From NCBI GenBank assembly GCA_041577935.1, contig JBFGIA010000109.1:1-6781 (forward strand): DNA of 6,781 nt. The letters are read 5' to 3'. This DNA comes from CAMYLR01 sp041577935 (GTDB lineage Bacteria > Gemmatimonadota > Gemmatimonadetes > JACCXV01 > JAHWKZ01). Of the stretch, positions 1 through 5,882 are shown piece after piece. How positions within the stretch are numbered: the first letter of the stretch is position 1; each line of letters opens with the position of its first letter. The position numbers were made by a program, and so were the translations under genes. A model generated the notes under the pieces. That model did not search any database, was not told where the DNA came from, and saw only the letters and a list, made by a program, of their open reading frames with translations.

Positions 1-1
1 G

Positions 2-2446
2 CGCGACGTGCTCAAGGCCCGGGGCGAGGTCGTCTTGACGGCGCAAGTCGAGGCGAACGTTGGAAACGTCTATCACCGGCTCGACCGCAATGCCGAGAGC
101 TTGGACGCCTACGATCGAGCGCTGGCGGCGTTCGTCGAGGTCGGTGACGCCAGGGCAACGGCGATCGTGCAGTTCAATCGGGCCCACGTTTTTCTCAGCC
201 TCAATGATCTCTCGGAAGCAGAGCGCGGGTATCGCGAAGCCCAGCGTCATTTTCGAGATAACGCACTTCATCTACACGAGGCACAGTGCCTCTACTCACT
301 CGCCTATCTGGCCTTTTTGCGTGGTCGATACTCGGAATCGTTGAGGCTATTCGAACGCGTCCGTTCAATCGACGACGAGCTCGGTGACGCGCGCCACGCT
401 GCACTCTGCACGCTCGATCAAGCGGAGCTCTTGCTCTCCTTGAATGCGTGGGATGAAGCGGCTGGGTTGGCGCGTAGTGCGCGGCAGGCCTTTGGTGATC
501 TGGGAATGATCCAGGAGAGCGCACGGGCGACCCTCCACTTGGGTCTGGCGGCCCTTCATCGACGCCAGTTCGAAGAGTCGCATGCGTGCCTTGACGACGC
601 GATGCAGTGCTTTGAGGCCGAGGGGAATCAGGTGCAGGTAGCGCTCGTCGATCTGTACCGCGCTGAGCTCGCGCTGCTCGAGCGACAGCCTCGGTCGGCA
701 TTGGCCAAAACTAGGCAAGCTGCAGATCTCTTTGGTGGACAGGGCCTCGTCGCCAAGGAAGCCTACGCCCGGGTTCTGGCTGCACGAGCGCTCCACCATC
801 TCGGTCGGAACCGTTTTGCGCGGCGGCAAGCCGAGCATGCGTGCGCGATTCTCGAGCGTTCGCCTTCGCCGGGGATCGGTTATCGCGCGCGATGGTTATT
901 GGCCGATCTAGTACCCGAGCCTGATTTGAAGCGCGACCACCTGGAGACCGCGATCCGTCAAGTCGAACAGCTCCGAAGCTACATCGTGCCCGACGAGCTT
1001 CACGCGGCGTTCCAAACCGATAAGATCTCGTTGTACGAAGATCTGGTCGAGCTACTGCTGGACTCGTCCACGTCACCGGGTCTCGGTGCAGTATTTTCGA
1101 TCGTCGAGTCAGCGAAAGCGAGGGTGTTGGGCGATCAGCTGTGGCGCTTCGAGATCGACGACGTGATCCCACCGGTACTCGACACCCGAGGTGATCGTGA
1201 TGTGTGGCGCCAACGGCTAGACGAGCTCAACCACTGTTACCGCCGCTTGAACGAAGCCGAGAAAGGCGATGCGCCGCGTACCAGAGCGGCGCCAATTCGC
1301 CGCGAGATAGAGCGCCGCGAGGCGGAGCTCGGTTCCCATTATCGCTCGATCGAGCTCGAGCGTTCGGAACGATTGGGTGATCCATCGTCAGGCGGCGGCG
1401 GCGATCTCCTGAGGCCGCTCCAGCAGTTGTTGGGGAAGAGCGAGGTCGCGATCGAGTACTTCTTCCTAGACGGCATGTTGAACGCGTTTGTCGTTTGGTC
1501 GGAGGGCATCGATCTCGTTCGTGATATCGCATCCCGAGAGCAAATCAGAGCGGCGATCGATCGCTGGATGTTCCAGGCCCATAAAACCGTTCTCGGAGCC
1601 GATTATCGCCGTGTCCACCGCGAAGCCCTCATGCACAGCGCGCGTCACGCGCTTGGTGAGCTCTGGCGGTTGGTGTGGGATCCGTTGCGGGTCGCTTTGC
1701 CGGACAACGCGAACGAGTTCGTCATCATACCCGCCGGTCACCTCTTCTATGTGCCGTTCCACGCCCTCTGGGATGGGGAACAGTTTCAGGTAGAGCGACA
1801 CGCGATCTCGATCGCCCCCAGCGCGCGAGCCTTCATAGCCGCTCACCGGGTTCGTCGTTCACTATCCGGGCAGGCGCTCGTTTTGGGTTGCGAGCGGCCC
1901 GGGCTGCCGGCGATCGGACGTGAGCTAGAGGCCGTGCGGAAGCGCTTGGCTGGCGCCCGAGTTCTCGACGCGGGGGACGCCGATCGAACCGCTTTGAAAC
2001 GGTTCGGCCCCGAGGCGGGTATCATCCATATCGCGTCACACGCCGAGTTTCGGAGCGACAACCCGCTTCTGTCGTCGATCGAGCTGGCTGATGGGCGGTT
2101 GACCTTCTACGACCTGTTTGACCTCGACCTTTCTGCCGATCTTGCTGTGTTGAGCGGGTGCCAGACGGGTCGACAAGAGGTTCTCGCCGGCGACGAGTTG
2201 TTCGGCCTGACGCGCGGTTTTCAATACGCTGGAGCGGCCGCACTCGTTACCAGTCTGTGGCCGGTTGACGACGAGGTTACGGCTGATTTTATGGATCGGT
2301 TTTACGAGCATCTGGAGAGTGCGTCCGGCCCGCGGGCGGGGCTGACGATGGTGATGCGGGAGCTCGCACGCAGCGGCTGGCTTCCCCAGGAGTGGGCGCC
2401 GTTTTGTTTGTCTGGTCGCCCCGGCTTTCAGGGAGGGTCGTCGTGA
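2..2446 (+). CDS. TPR-repeat CHAT-domain (caspase-fold) protein, 5'-truncated by window edge
   Basis: The frame is already open at base 2, upstream of the first possible start (GTG at 8), so the real start probably lies outside the window. Residue numbers here count from that GTG. Residues about 10-290 are alpha-helical repeats spaced by about 40 residues (for example the stretches around 13-46, 53-86, 93-126 and 133-166), typical of TPR units. A charged helical linker follows (about 395-455), then a CHAT domain from about 465 to the end. The caspase-like catalytic pair is visible: His678 in HIASHA and Cys718 in LSGCQTG. The conserved GDELFGLTRGF and ALVTSLWPVDD segments follow. CHAT domains belong to the caspase/separase clan and TPRs usually bind partner proteins; a protease or signalling-scaffold role is inferred. 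The substrate is unknown. The stop overlaps the start of the S8 protease gene. The family call is firm and the function open. Confidence 0.93.
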   Translation, partial: RDVLKARGEVVLTAQVEANVGNVYHRLDRNAESLDAYDRALAAFVEVGDARATAIVQFNRAHVFLSLNDLSEAERGYREAQRHFRDNALHLHEAQCLYSLAYLAFLRGRYSESLRLFERVRSIDDELGDARHAALCTLDQAELLLSLNAWDEAAGLARSARQAFGDLGMIQESARATLHLGLAALHRRQFEESHACLDDAMQCFEAEGNQVQVALVDLYRAELALLERQPRSALAKTRQAADLFGGQGLVAKEAYARVLAARALHHLGRNRFARRQAEHACAILERSPSPGIGYRARWLLADLVPEPDLKRDHLETAIRQVEQLRSYIVPDELHAAFQTDKISLYEDLVELLLDSSTSPGLGAVFSIVESAKARVLGDQLWRFEIDDVIPPVLDTRGDRDVWRQRLDELNHCYRRLNEAEKGDAPRTRAAPIRREIERREAELGSHYRSIELERSERLGDPSSGGGGDLLRPLQQLLGKSEVAIEYFFLDGMLNAFVVWSEGIDLVRDIASREQIRAAIDRWMFQAHKTVLGADYRRVHREALMHSARHALGELWRLVWDPLRVALPDNANEFVIIPAGHLFYVPFHALWDGEQFQVERHAISIAPSARAFIAAHRVRRSLSGQALVLGCERPGLPAIGRELEAVRKRLAGARVLDAGDADRTALKRFGPEAGIIHIASHAEFRSDNPLLSSIELADGRLTFYDLFDLDLSADLAVLSGCQTGRQEVLAGDELFGLTRGFQYAGAAALVTSLWPVDDEVTADFMDRFYEHLESASGPRAGLTMVMRELARSGWLPQEWAPFCLSGRPGFQGGSS
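2431..2437 (+). promoter_or_regulatory. Shine-Dalgarno that fixes the S8 protease start
   Basis: GGGAGGG lies just upstream of the GTG at 2443, inside the 3' end of the CHAT gene. It selects that GTG over an ATG at 2392 in the same frame, which would bury the lipoprotein signal peptide behind 17 extra residues. The GTG overlaps the CHAT stop as GTGA, the usual arrangement for translational coupling. Confidence 0.7.
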
Positions 2447-3699
2447 TCTCAGCCCGTCTGCTGCTCGCGGCCCTGTTATCCGCCTCGCTGCTGACAACCG
2501 CTTGCGATGGGACGACGGAATCCGGCCCAGCCGGTCCGTCGAACCCGCCACCGGCCTCGCCGCCCGCGTTCAATCCGCAACAGGTTCTGGTGCGCCTAGC
2601 GGCCGATGTTTCGATTGAGACGATCAATGCCCGCTACGGTACCCGCACGCTCGACGCGGTGGAGACCCAGCGGGTGTATTTGCTCGAGCTCCCCGAAGGC
2701 GTGTCTGTCGATGCTTTTCGGGCTCAAATCAGCCAAGACCCCGATCTCATCACGTCGGCCCCGAACGCCCGCGTCGATGCGCCGGAGGCGCAAGGCCGAA
2801 GCACGATCGCATTCGCCGATCCGGCGTTGGAGCAGTCCGACTACGAAGACCAAGGCGCTCTCGACAGGATACGCGCGTCGGCCGCTTGGTCGTCGACGCG
2901 AGGCGCGGGCGTGATCGTTGCGGTGTTGGATACCGGCGTCGATGTCAATCACCCACAACTTGTGGGAGCGATCGCTCCCGGGGGCAGGGATCTGGTGGAC
3001 GGTGACGGTGACCCCAGCGAGAGCCCGGATGGGATCGACAACGACGGTGACGGTGTCGTCGACGAAGCGCTAGGGCACGGCACGTTCGTCGCCGGGCTCA
3101 TTCGATCGGTCGCGCCCGATGCGCGGATACTGCCGATTCGCGTCCTCGACAGTGAAGGGTCGGGGACTGCGATCGATATCGCCAATGGGATCGAGATCGC
3201 GCGTCAGAACGGGGCCCGAGTGATCAACCTGAGCTTGGGCATGGCGGTCGAGGCCGACGTCGTCGAAGAGTTGATCGATGACCTGGCGGACGAGCATGGC
3301 CTCATCTTCGTGGCGTCGGCCGGGAACCAGTCGACATCGGAACGCCAGTTTCCAGCCGGCGAGAACGACGTGATCAGCGTCGCTGCTACTGACGACGCCG
3401 ATCGGAAAGCCGACTTCTCCAACTTTGGCTCCTGGGTCGACGTTTCCGCTCCCGGTGTGGGACTGGTAAGCCTCTTTCCCGCCGGCAGATTGGCATCGTG
3501 GAGCGGGACCTCGTTCGCGGCGGCGCTGGCGAGCGGCGAGGCCGCCCTGCTCGTGTCGCTCCGCCCGACCGCCAAGATCGACGAAATCCACGAGGCTATC
3601 GAGCGGTCGGCAATACCGGTAGAGGACGAACGGCTGAACAATTCCGGACGGATCGATGTCCGGGCGGCCGTCGATTGGTTGTTGGAGCGTTCGGATTAG
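2443..3699 (+). CDS. S8 family (subtilisin-like) serine protease, lipoprotein
   Basis: This is a 418-residue predicted lipid-anchored subtilase. A hydrophobic signal peptide ends in the lipobox LTTAC with Cys21 as the modified residue, followed by a Pro/Ser-rich tether (about 22-45). Residues 47-113 look like an I9-type propeptide, the usual intramolecular chaperone and inhibitor. The catalytic domain shows all three S8 motifs in order: Asp163 in VLDTG, His212 in GHGTFVAG and Ser357 in GTSFAAA, plus the oxyanion Asn295 in SAGN. Between Asp and His sits an acidic insert (about 186-208) with DGDGD and DNDGDGVVDE, a likely calcium loop found in many bacterial subtilases. The protein should act outside the cytoplasm as an endopeptidase; the substrate is unknown. 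The GTG start is chosen from the Shine-Dalgarno, the 4-nt overlap with the CHAT gene and the position of the signal peptide. All key residues are present, so it is predicted active. Confidence 0.95.
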   Translation: MISARLLLAALLSASLLTTACDGTTESGPAGPSNPPPASPPAFNPQQVLVRLAADVSIETINARYGTRTLDAVETQRVYLLELPEGVSVDAFRAQISQDPDLITSAPNARVDAPEAQGRSTIAFADPALEQSDYEDQGALDRIRASAAWSSTRGAGVIVAVLDTGVDVNHPQLVGAIAPGGRDLVDGDGDPSESPDGIDNDGDGVVDEALGHGTFVAGLIRSVAPDARILPIRVLDSEGSGTAIDIANGIEIARQNGARVINLSLGMAVEADVVEELIDDLADEHGLIFVASAGNQSTSERQFPAGENDVISVAATDDADRKADFSNFGSWVDVSAPGVGLVSLFPAGRLASWSGTSFAAALASGEAALLVSLRPTAKIDEIHEAIERSAIPVEDERLNNSGRIDVRAAVDWLLERSD

Positions 3700-3729
3700 C
3701 CGGAAGTCACCGTTCGTGACGACTCAGTT

Positions 3730-4104
3730 CTAGTCATCGACTTCGAACTTGACGTTCGTGGCGCGCAGGATCCCACCCTGGAAGACTTGGTCGCCCTCAG
3801 CCCTGACATTCGCACCGACGTTTAGCGCCCCGTCGACCTGCTCGAGCGAGAACAAGTCACCGAGCGGATCGATCGTCGTGGATGCGGTCACTTGGATGAC
3901 AGCACCGGTGACCAGCGTAAAGGTTCCTGCGGCGGGGTCGGCCGACACCACTACGGCTTCGAACTCGTCGGGCGAGTTTTGGTTGCTGCCGGGGGCCGAC
4001 CCGTCCCCGGATTGAGAGTTGCTGGCCAGCGGGCTAGAGCTCGAGTCGCATGCGGCCAAAGTCAAGATGCCAAACAGAGTCGGGATCAGCAGGCTGTGTT
4101 TCAT
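3730..4104 (-). CDS. small DUF5666-like lipoprotein
   Basis: This 124-residue protein is read on the minus strand, converging on the S8 protease gene with 30 nt between the stops. The chosen ATG at 4104 begins a compact lipoprotein signal peptide (MKHSLL...) ending in LTLAAC, with Cys19 as the lipidated residue. An in-frame ATG at 4185 would add 27 non-hydrophobic residues and spoil the signal. Residues about 20-46 are a Ser/Asn/Gly/Asp linker. Residues about 47-124 are a small beta-rich domain with the alternating pattern of DUF5666: VVVSADPAAGTFTL, a TASTTID strand, VGANVRAEGD, then GGILRATNV. Family members are predicted envelope proteins of unknown function. Ribosome-binding sequence upstream is weak (GAGAG). 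The lipoprotein call is strong, the DUF5666 assignment is by pattern recall. Confidence 0.82.
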   Translation of the reverse strand: MKHSLLIPTLFGILTLAACDSSSSPLASNSQSGDGSAPGSNQNSPDEFEAVVVSADPAAGTFTLVTGAVIQVTASTTIDPLGDLFSLEQVDGALNVGANVRAEGDQVFQGGILRATNVKFEVDD

Positions 4105-4166
4105 TACGGCCGCTCTCGTATATGGGTCACTCTGGGTTAACTCACACCTAAAGCGGCCCCCGAGGG

Positions 4167-4188
4167 CGGTGGGAATACACCCCAACCG
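4167..4188 (-). terminator. hairpin downstream of the flavoenzyme gene, possible weak terminator
   Basis: On the minus strand CGG-T-TGGG pairs with CCCACCG around a 7-nt loop, giving 7 base pairs with one bulged base, about 35 nt past the stop of the iodotyrosine-deiodinase-like gene. No T-run follows, so a Rho-independent terminator is not supported. It may be an RNA 3'-end structure or chance in GC-rich DNA. The rest of the gap 4105-4222 shows nothing else I can support. Confidence 0.22.
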
Positions 4189-4222
4189 AAGCCGGCTGAG
4201 GTTTGCCGAGAATGCCCTCTAG

Positions 4223-4897
4223 CTAGGAGTCGACAAAGGTGACGATCTCGTCGAGCGGCTTGCGCGCGATGTCGGGCACGACCGCATCCTCGGCCGGGTA
4301 ACCCACCACCAAAAGCAAGAACGGCCGCTCCGTCGAGGGGCGATCGAGCATCTCGTTCAGGAACCCCATCGGGCTCGGTGTGTGGGTGAGCGATACGAGG
4401 CCGGCGTGATGAAGGGCGGTGATCAGGATGCCGGTCGCCAGTCCCACCGACTCGGTGGCGTAGTAGTGCGGAAACGTCGTGCCATCGGGGCGTACCCCGT
4501 GGCGCCGGATAAATACCGCTATGAGGCACGGCGCGGTCTCGAGAAACGGCTTCTGGTCGTCGGTCCCGAGCGGCGCCAAGGCGTCGAGCCACTCCTTGGG
4601 TGCCCGGTGAGCGTAGAACTCGCGCTCTTCGGTTTCCGCGGCTTCGCGGATCCGGTGCTTGGTGTCGGGATCGGTGATAACCACGAAGTGCCAGGGCTGC
4701 ATGTTGGCCCCGCTCGGCGCCGTCCCGGCAGCCCGCAGACATTCCTCGAGGACGGCCGATGGGATCTCGCGGTTGGAGAACTCTCGCACCGTACGACGGC
4801 GCTCCATGTCGATGCGAAAGGCGCGAGCTCGTTGTTGCATCTGGGCCGGTGTGTACTCTTGGTAATGGGCCAGGGGTATGAAGCGCGGTTCGCTCAT
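4223..4897 (-). CDS. nitroreductase-superfamily FMN enzyme, iodotyrosine deiodinase-like
   Basis: This 224-residue flavoprotein is full length for the family. FMN-binding landmarks are RRTVR (34-38), TAPSGANMQPWHF (59-71), LTHTP (Thr173 near the flavin N5 position) and a C-terminal VGYPAEDAVVPDIARKPLDE region. From memory, the whole chain runs parallel to vertebrate iodotyrosine deiodinase, including the lid segment. The three lid residues that bind the halotyrosine zwitterion in that enzyme (human Glu157, Tyr161, Lys182) match Glu91, Tyr95 and Lys116 here with the same spacing. The predicted activity is therefore reductive dehalogenation of halotyrosines or a related substrate, in the cytoplasm; no signal peptide is seen. 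A general nitro- or quinone-reductase role is the alternative. Its ATG directly follows the TAG of the upstream exported protein gene, so the two are almost certainly cotranscribed and coupled. Confidence 0.88.
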   Translation of the reverse strand: MSEPRFIPLAHYQEYTPAQMQQRARAFRIDMERRRTVREFSNREIPSAVLEECLRAAGTAPSGANMQPWHFVVITDPDTKHRIREAAETEEREFYAHRAPKEWLDALAPLGTDDQKPFLETAPCLIAVFIRRHGVRPDGTTFPHYYATESVGLATGILITALHHAGLVSLTHTPSPMGFLNEMLDRPSTERPFLLLVVGYPAEDAVVPDIARKPLDEIVTFVDS

Positions 4898-5458
4898 CTA
4901 CGGCAAGAACTCTGCGGGAATCGGGTTGTCGGCCCGTTCTGCGTCCCACGTGGCGTGGGTGATCCACCACCGCTCGCCGTCGTTGAAGAGATGAATGAAG
5001 TTTACGCCGCGCCCGGCGTCGCCGCCCTCGGTTGTCCACTCGTAGGTGCTGGCCACGTCGGCCACGTTGCCGAAACGACGCGTGACCCGGTGAATCTCCC
5101 GCTCCGTAAAGCCCGACTCGACGAGATAACTGTTCGACCGGTCGATGAACTCCTGCTTTGTGATGAGCTGACCGTAGATCTGGCCTTCTTGGTTAACGCC
5201 AGTTGGCGTGAACTGGACGTTGGACGGGTATAGCGTGGCGTCCCGGTCCCACTGTCGTGGCTCGCCCGAAGACCCCGAGATGACATCGTAGAACGCGGTG
5301 ATCATGCCATCGATCGACTCCACGTCTGCGGCCAGCGGCTCGACCTCAGCCACCTGGACAGGCTCCATCCGGGCCTCTTGGCCATCGACGGATGCGGCCC
5401 ACATCAGACTGAAGCCCGCAACTATCGACGACGTGTGCAAGACGCTGGCAACGCGCAT
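4898..5458 (-). CDS. exported NTF2/SnoaL-like fold protein
   Basis: This 186-residue protein has an N-terminal signal peptide (about 1-27, hydrophobic core SIVAGFSLMWAA, cleavage probably near VDGQEA, no lipobox). Residues about 45-175 have the NTF2-like layout: an opening helix (IDGMITAFYDVIS), a WDRDATLYP segment, a helix with QEFIDRSNSYL, then strands FGNVADVASTYEW, GVNFIHLFNDGERWWITHATW. The tail ends in DNPIPAEFL. Proteins of this kind, usually annotated nuclear transport factor 2 or SnoaL-like, are common in bacteria; most have no known substrate and I cannot name one here. The start is supported by a strong AAGGAGG four bases upstream. It is the first gene of a two-gene unit with the flavoenzyme and is divergent from nuoA. 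Confidence 0.82.
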   Translation of the reverse strand: MRVASVLHTSSIVAGFSLMWAASVDGQEARMEPVQVAEVEPLAADVESIDGMITAFYDVISGSSGEPRQWDRDATLYPSNVQFTPTGVNQEGQIYGQLITKQEFIDRSNSYLVESGFTEREIHRVTRRFGNVADVASTYEWTTEGGDAGRGVNFIHLFNDGERWWITHATWDAERADNPIPAEFLP

Positions 5459-5462
5459 GATG

Positions 5463-5469
5463 CCTCCTT
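5463..5469 (-). promoter_or_regulatory. strong Shine-Dalgarno of the NTF2-like gene
   Basis: On the minus strand AAGGAGG lies four bases before the ATG at 5458. The match to the anti-Shine-Dalgarno is very good though the spacing is short. It contrasts with nuoA on the other side of the spacer, which has none. Confidence 0.75.
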
Positions 5470-5471
5470 AA

Positions 5472-5488
5472 CCACCGCTCGGCGGTGG
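5472..5488. repeat. perfect inverted repeat, 7-bp stem with 3-nt loop
   Basis: CCACCGC (5472-5478), loop TCG, GCGGTGG (5482-5488). Read on the minus strand it lies immediately upstream of the Shine-Dalgarno of the NTF2-like gene, so in a leader RNA it would fold just before the ribosome-binding site. It could also be a protein-binding palindrome. There is no T-run, so it is not a terminator. Confidence 0.6.
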
Positions 5489-5492
5489 CGAT

Positions 5493-5508
5493 TGTGAAAA
5501 AGTTCACA
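5493..5508. promoter_or_regulatory. CRP-type palindrome TGTGA-N6-TCACA
   Basis: The 16 bases TGTGAAAAAGTTCACA match both half-sites of the classical CRP consensus exactly, with the correct 6-nt spacer; the palindrome extends one further base each side of the centre (TGTGAA/TTCACA). It lies in the divergent spacer between nuoA and the NTF2-like gene, where a shared operator is expected. Binding by a CRP/FNR-family regulator is inferred; the regulator gene is not in the window. Confidence 0.55.
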
Positions 5509-5514
5509 TACATT
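5509..5514 (+). promoter_or_regulatory. candidate -10 element of the nuo operon
   Basis: TACATT matches four of six positions of TATAAT. It ends 8 nt before the nuoA ATG, so a start of transcription at the usual distance would fall on or next to the ATG. The matching -35 position (about 5486-5491, TGGCGA) is poor. This rests on a weak hexamer and on the absence of a ribosome-binding site. Confidence 0.3.
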
Positions 5515-5522
5515 CGAAATTC

Positions 5523-5882
5523 ATGTTGGCCGAATATATTCCGGTCGTTTTCCTCCTCTTTCTCGGGCTCGTGGTGGGCGCGGTGATGGTCTCGCTGTCC
5601 CACTGGCTTGGCCCCAAGACCTCCCGCGATTTGGCCCACGACTCGCCGTACGAGTCGGGTATTGTACCCACCGGTGACGCCCGCCGGCGGTTCAATGTGA
5701 AATTCTACATCGTGGCGATGCTGTTCATCCTCTTTGACGTGGAGATAGTGTTTATTTTCCCGTGGGCGGTCCAGTTTCAGCGGCTGGGCGGATTTGGGCT
5801 CTTCGCGATGATGTTGTTTTTGGTGATTCTCACGATCGGACTCGTATACGAGTGGAGGAAGGGAGCGCTGGAGTGGGATTGA
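5523..5882 (+). CDS. nuoA: NADH-quinone oxidoreductase subunit A
   Basis: This 119-residue inner-membrane subunit of complex I (ND3 homologue) sits at the junction of the membrane arm and the hydrophilic arm. Three hydrophobic segments are visible (about 6-29, 62-85, 90-109). The signature loop and helix are intact: YESG with Glu44, then ARRRFNVKFY, and FDVE with Asp72 and Glu74, which match the conserved acidic residues Glu51, Asp79 and Glu81 of E. coli NuoA in spacing. The loop has Ser where mitochondrial ND3 has Cys. The start MLAEYIP is typical of the family, but no Shine-Dalgarno precedes it. It opens the nuo operon and overlaps nuoB by 10 nt. Confidence 0.96.
   Translation: MLAEYIPVVFLLFLGLVVGAVMVSLSHWLGPKTSRDLAHDSPYESGIVPTGDARRRFNVKFYIVAMLFILFDVEIVFIFPWAVQFQRLGGFGLFAMMLFLVILTIGLVYEWRKGALEWD
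5854..5865 (+). promoter_or_regulatory. ribosome-binding region that fixes the nuoB start
   Basis: A purine-rich GGAGGAAGGGAG run within the end of nuoA ends 7 nt before the GTG at 5873. This favours that GTG over the alternatives in frame: TTG at 5879, which would make a TTGA overlap, and ATG at 5921, which would remove the conserved N-terminal segment. Confidence 0.6.

Noticed and set aside
201..1172. Long antisense open frames opposite the CHAT gene, and similar ones opposite S8, nuoB and others
   Set aside because: They are Arg/Ser/Pro-rich, lack recognisable motifs and lie opposite well-supported genes. This is the expected artefact of GC-rich coding DNA.
2392..2442. Upstream in-frame ATG for the S8 protease gene
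   Set aside because: It would add 17 residues before the hydrophobic signal peptide and overlap the CHAT gene by 55 nt. The GTG at 2443 has a Shine-Dalgarno, a 4-nt coupling overlap and places the lipobox correctly.
2..3699. Craspase (type III-E CRISPR) or gasdermin-type defence locus
   Set aside because: There is a TPR-CHAT protein, but no CRISPR array, no gRAMP-type effector, no Csx30-like partner and no gasdermin-like small protein in the visible sequence.
3706..3720. GTCAC-CGTTC-GTGAC inverted repeat in the gap between the convergent S8 and DUF5666-like genes
   Set aside because: It has only 5 base pairs and no T-run on either strand; too weak to call a bidirectional terminator.
4117..4140. 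Possible promoter (TATACG on the minus strand) for the DUF5666-like gene
   Set aside because: The hexamer is a four-of-six match with no acceptable -35 partner at the right spacing, so I do not list it.
4105..4185. Longer start for the DUF5666-like lipoprotein
   Set aside because: The extra 27 residues are polar and would displace the lipoprotein signal peptide from the N-terminus. The ATG at 4104 gives a standard signal.
5762..5872. Long N-terminal extension of nuoB reading back into nuoA
   Set aside because: This is frame-shadow sequence over the conserved nuoA helix. NuoB proteins begin near MGLSS, which fits GTG 5873.
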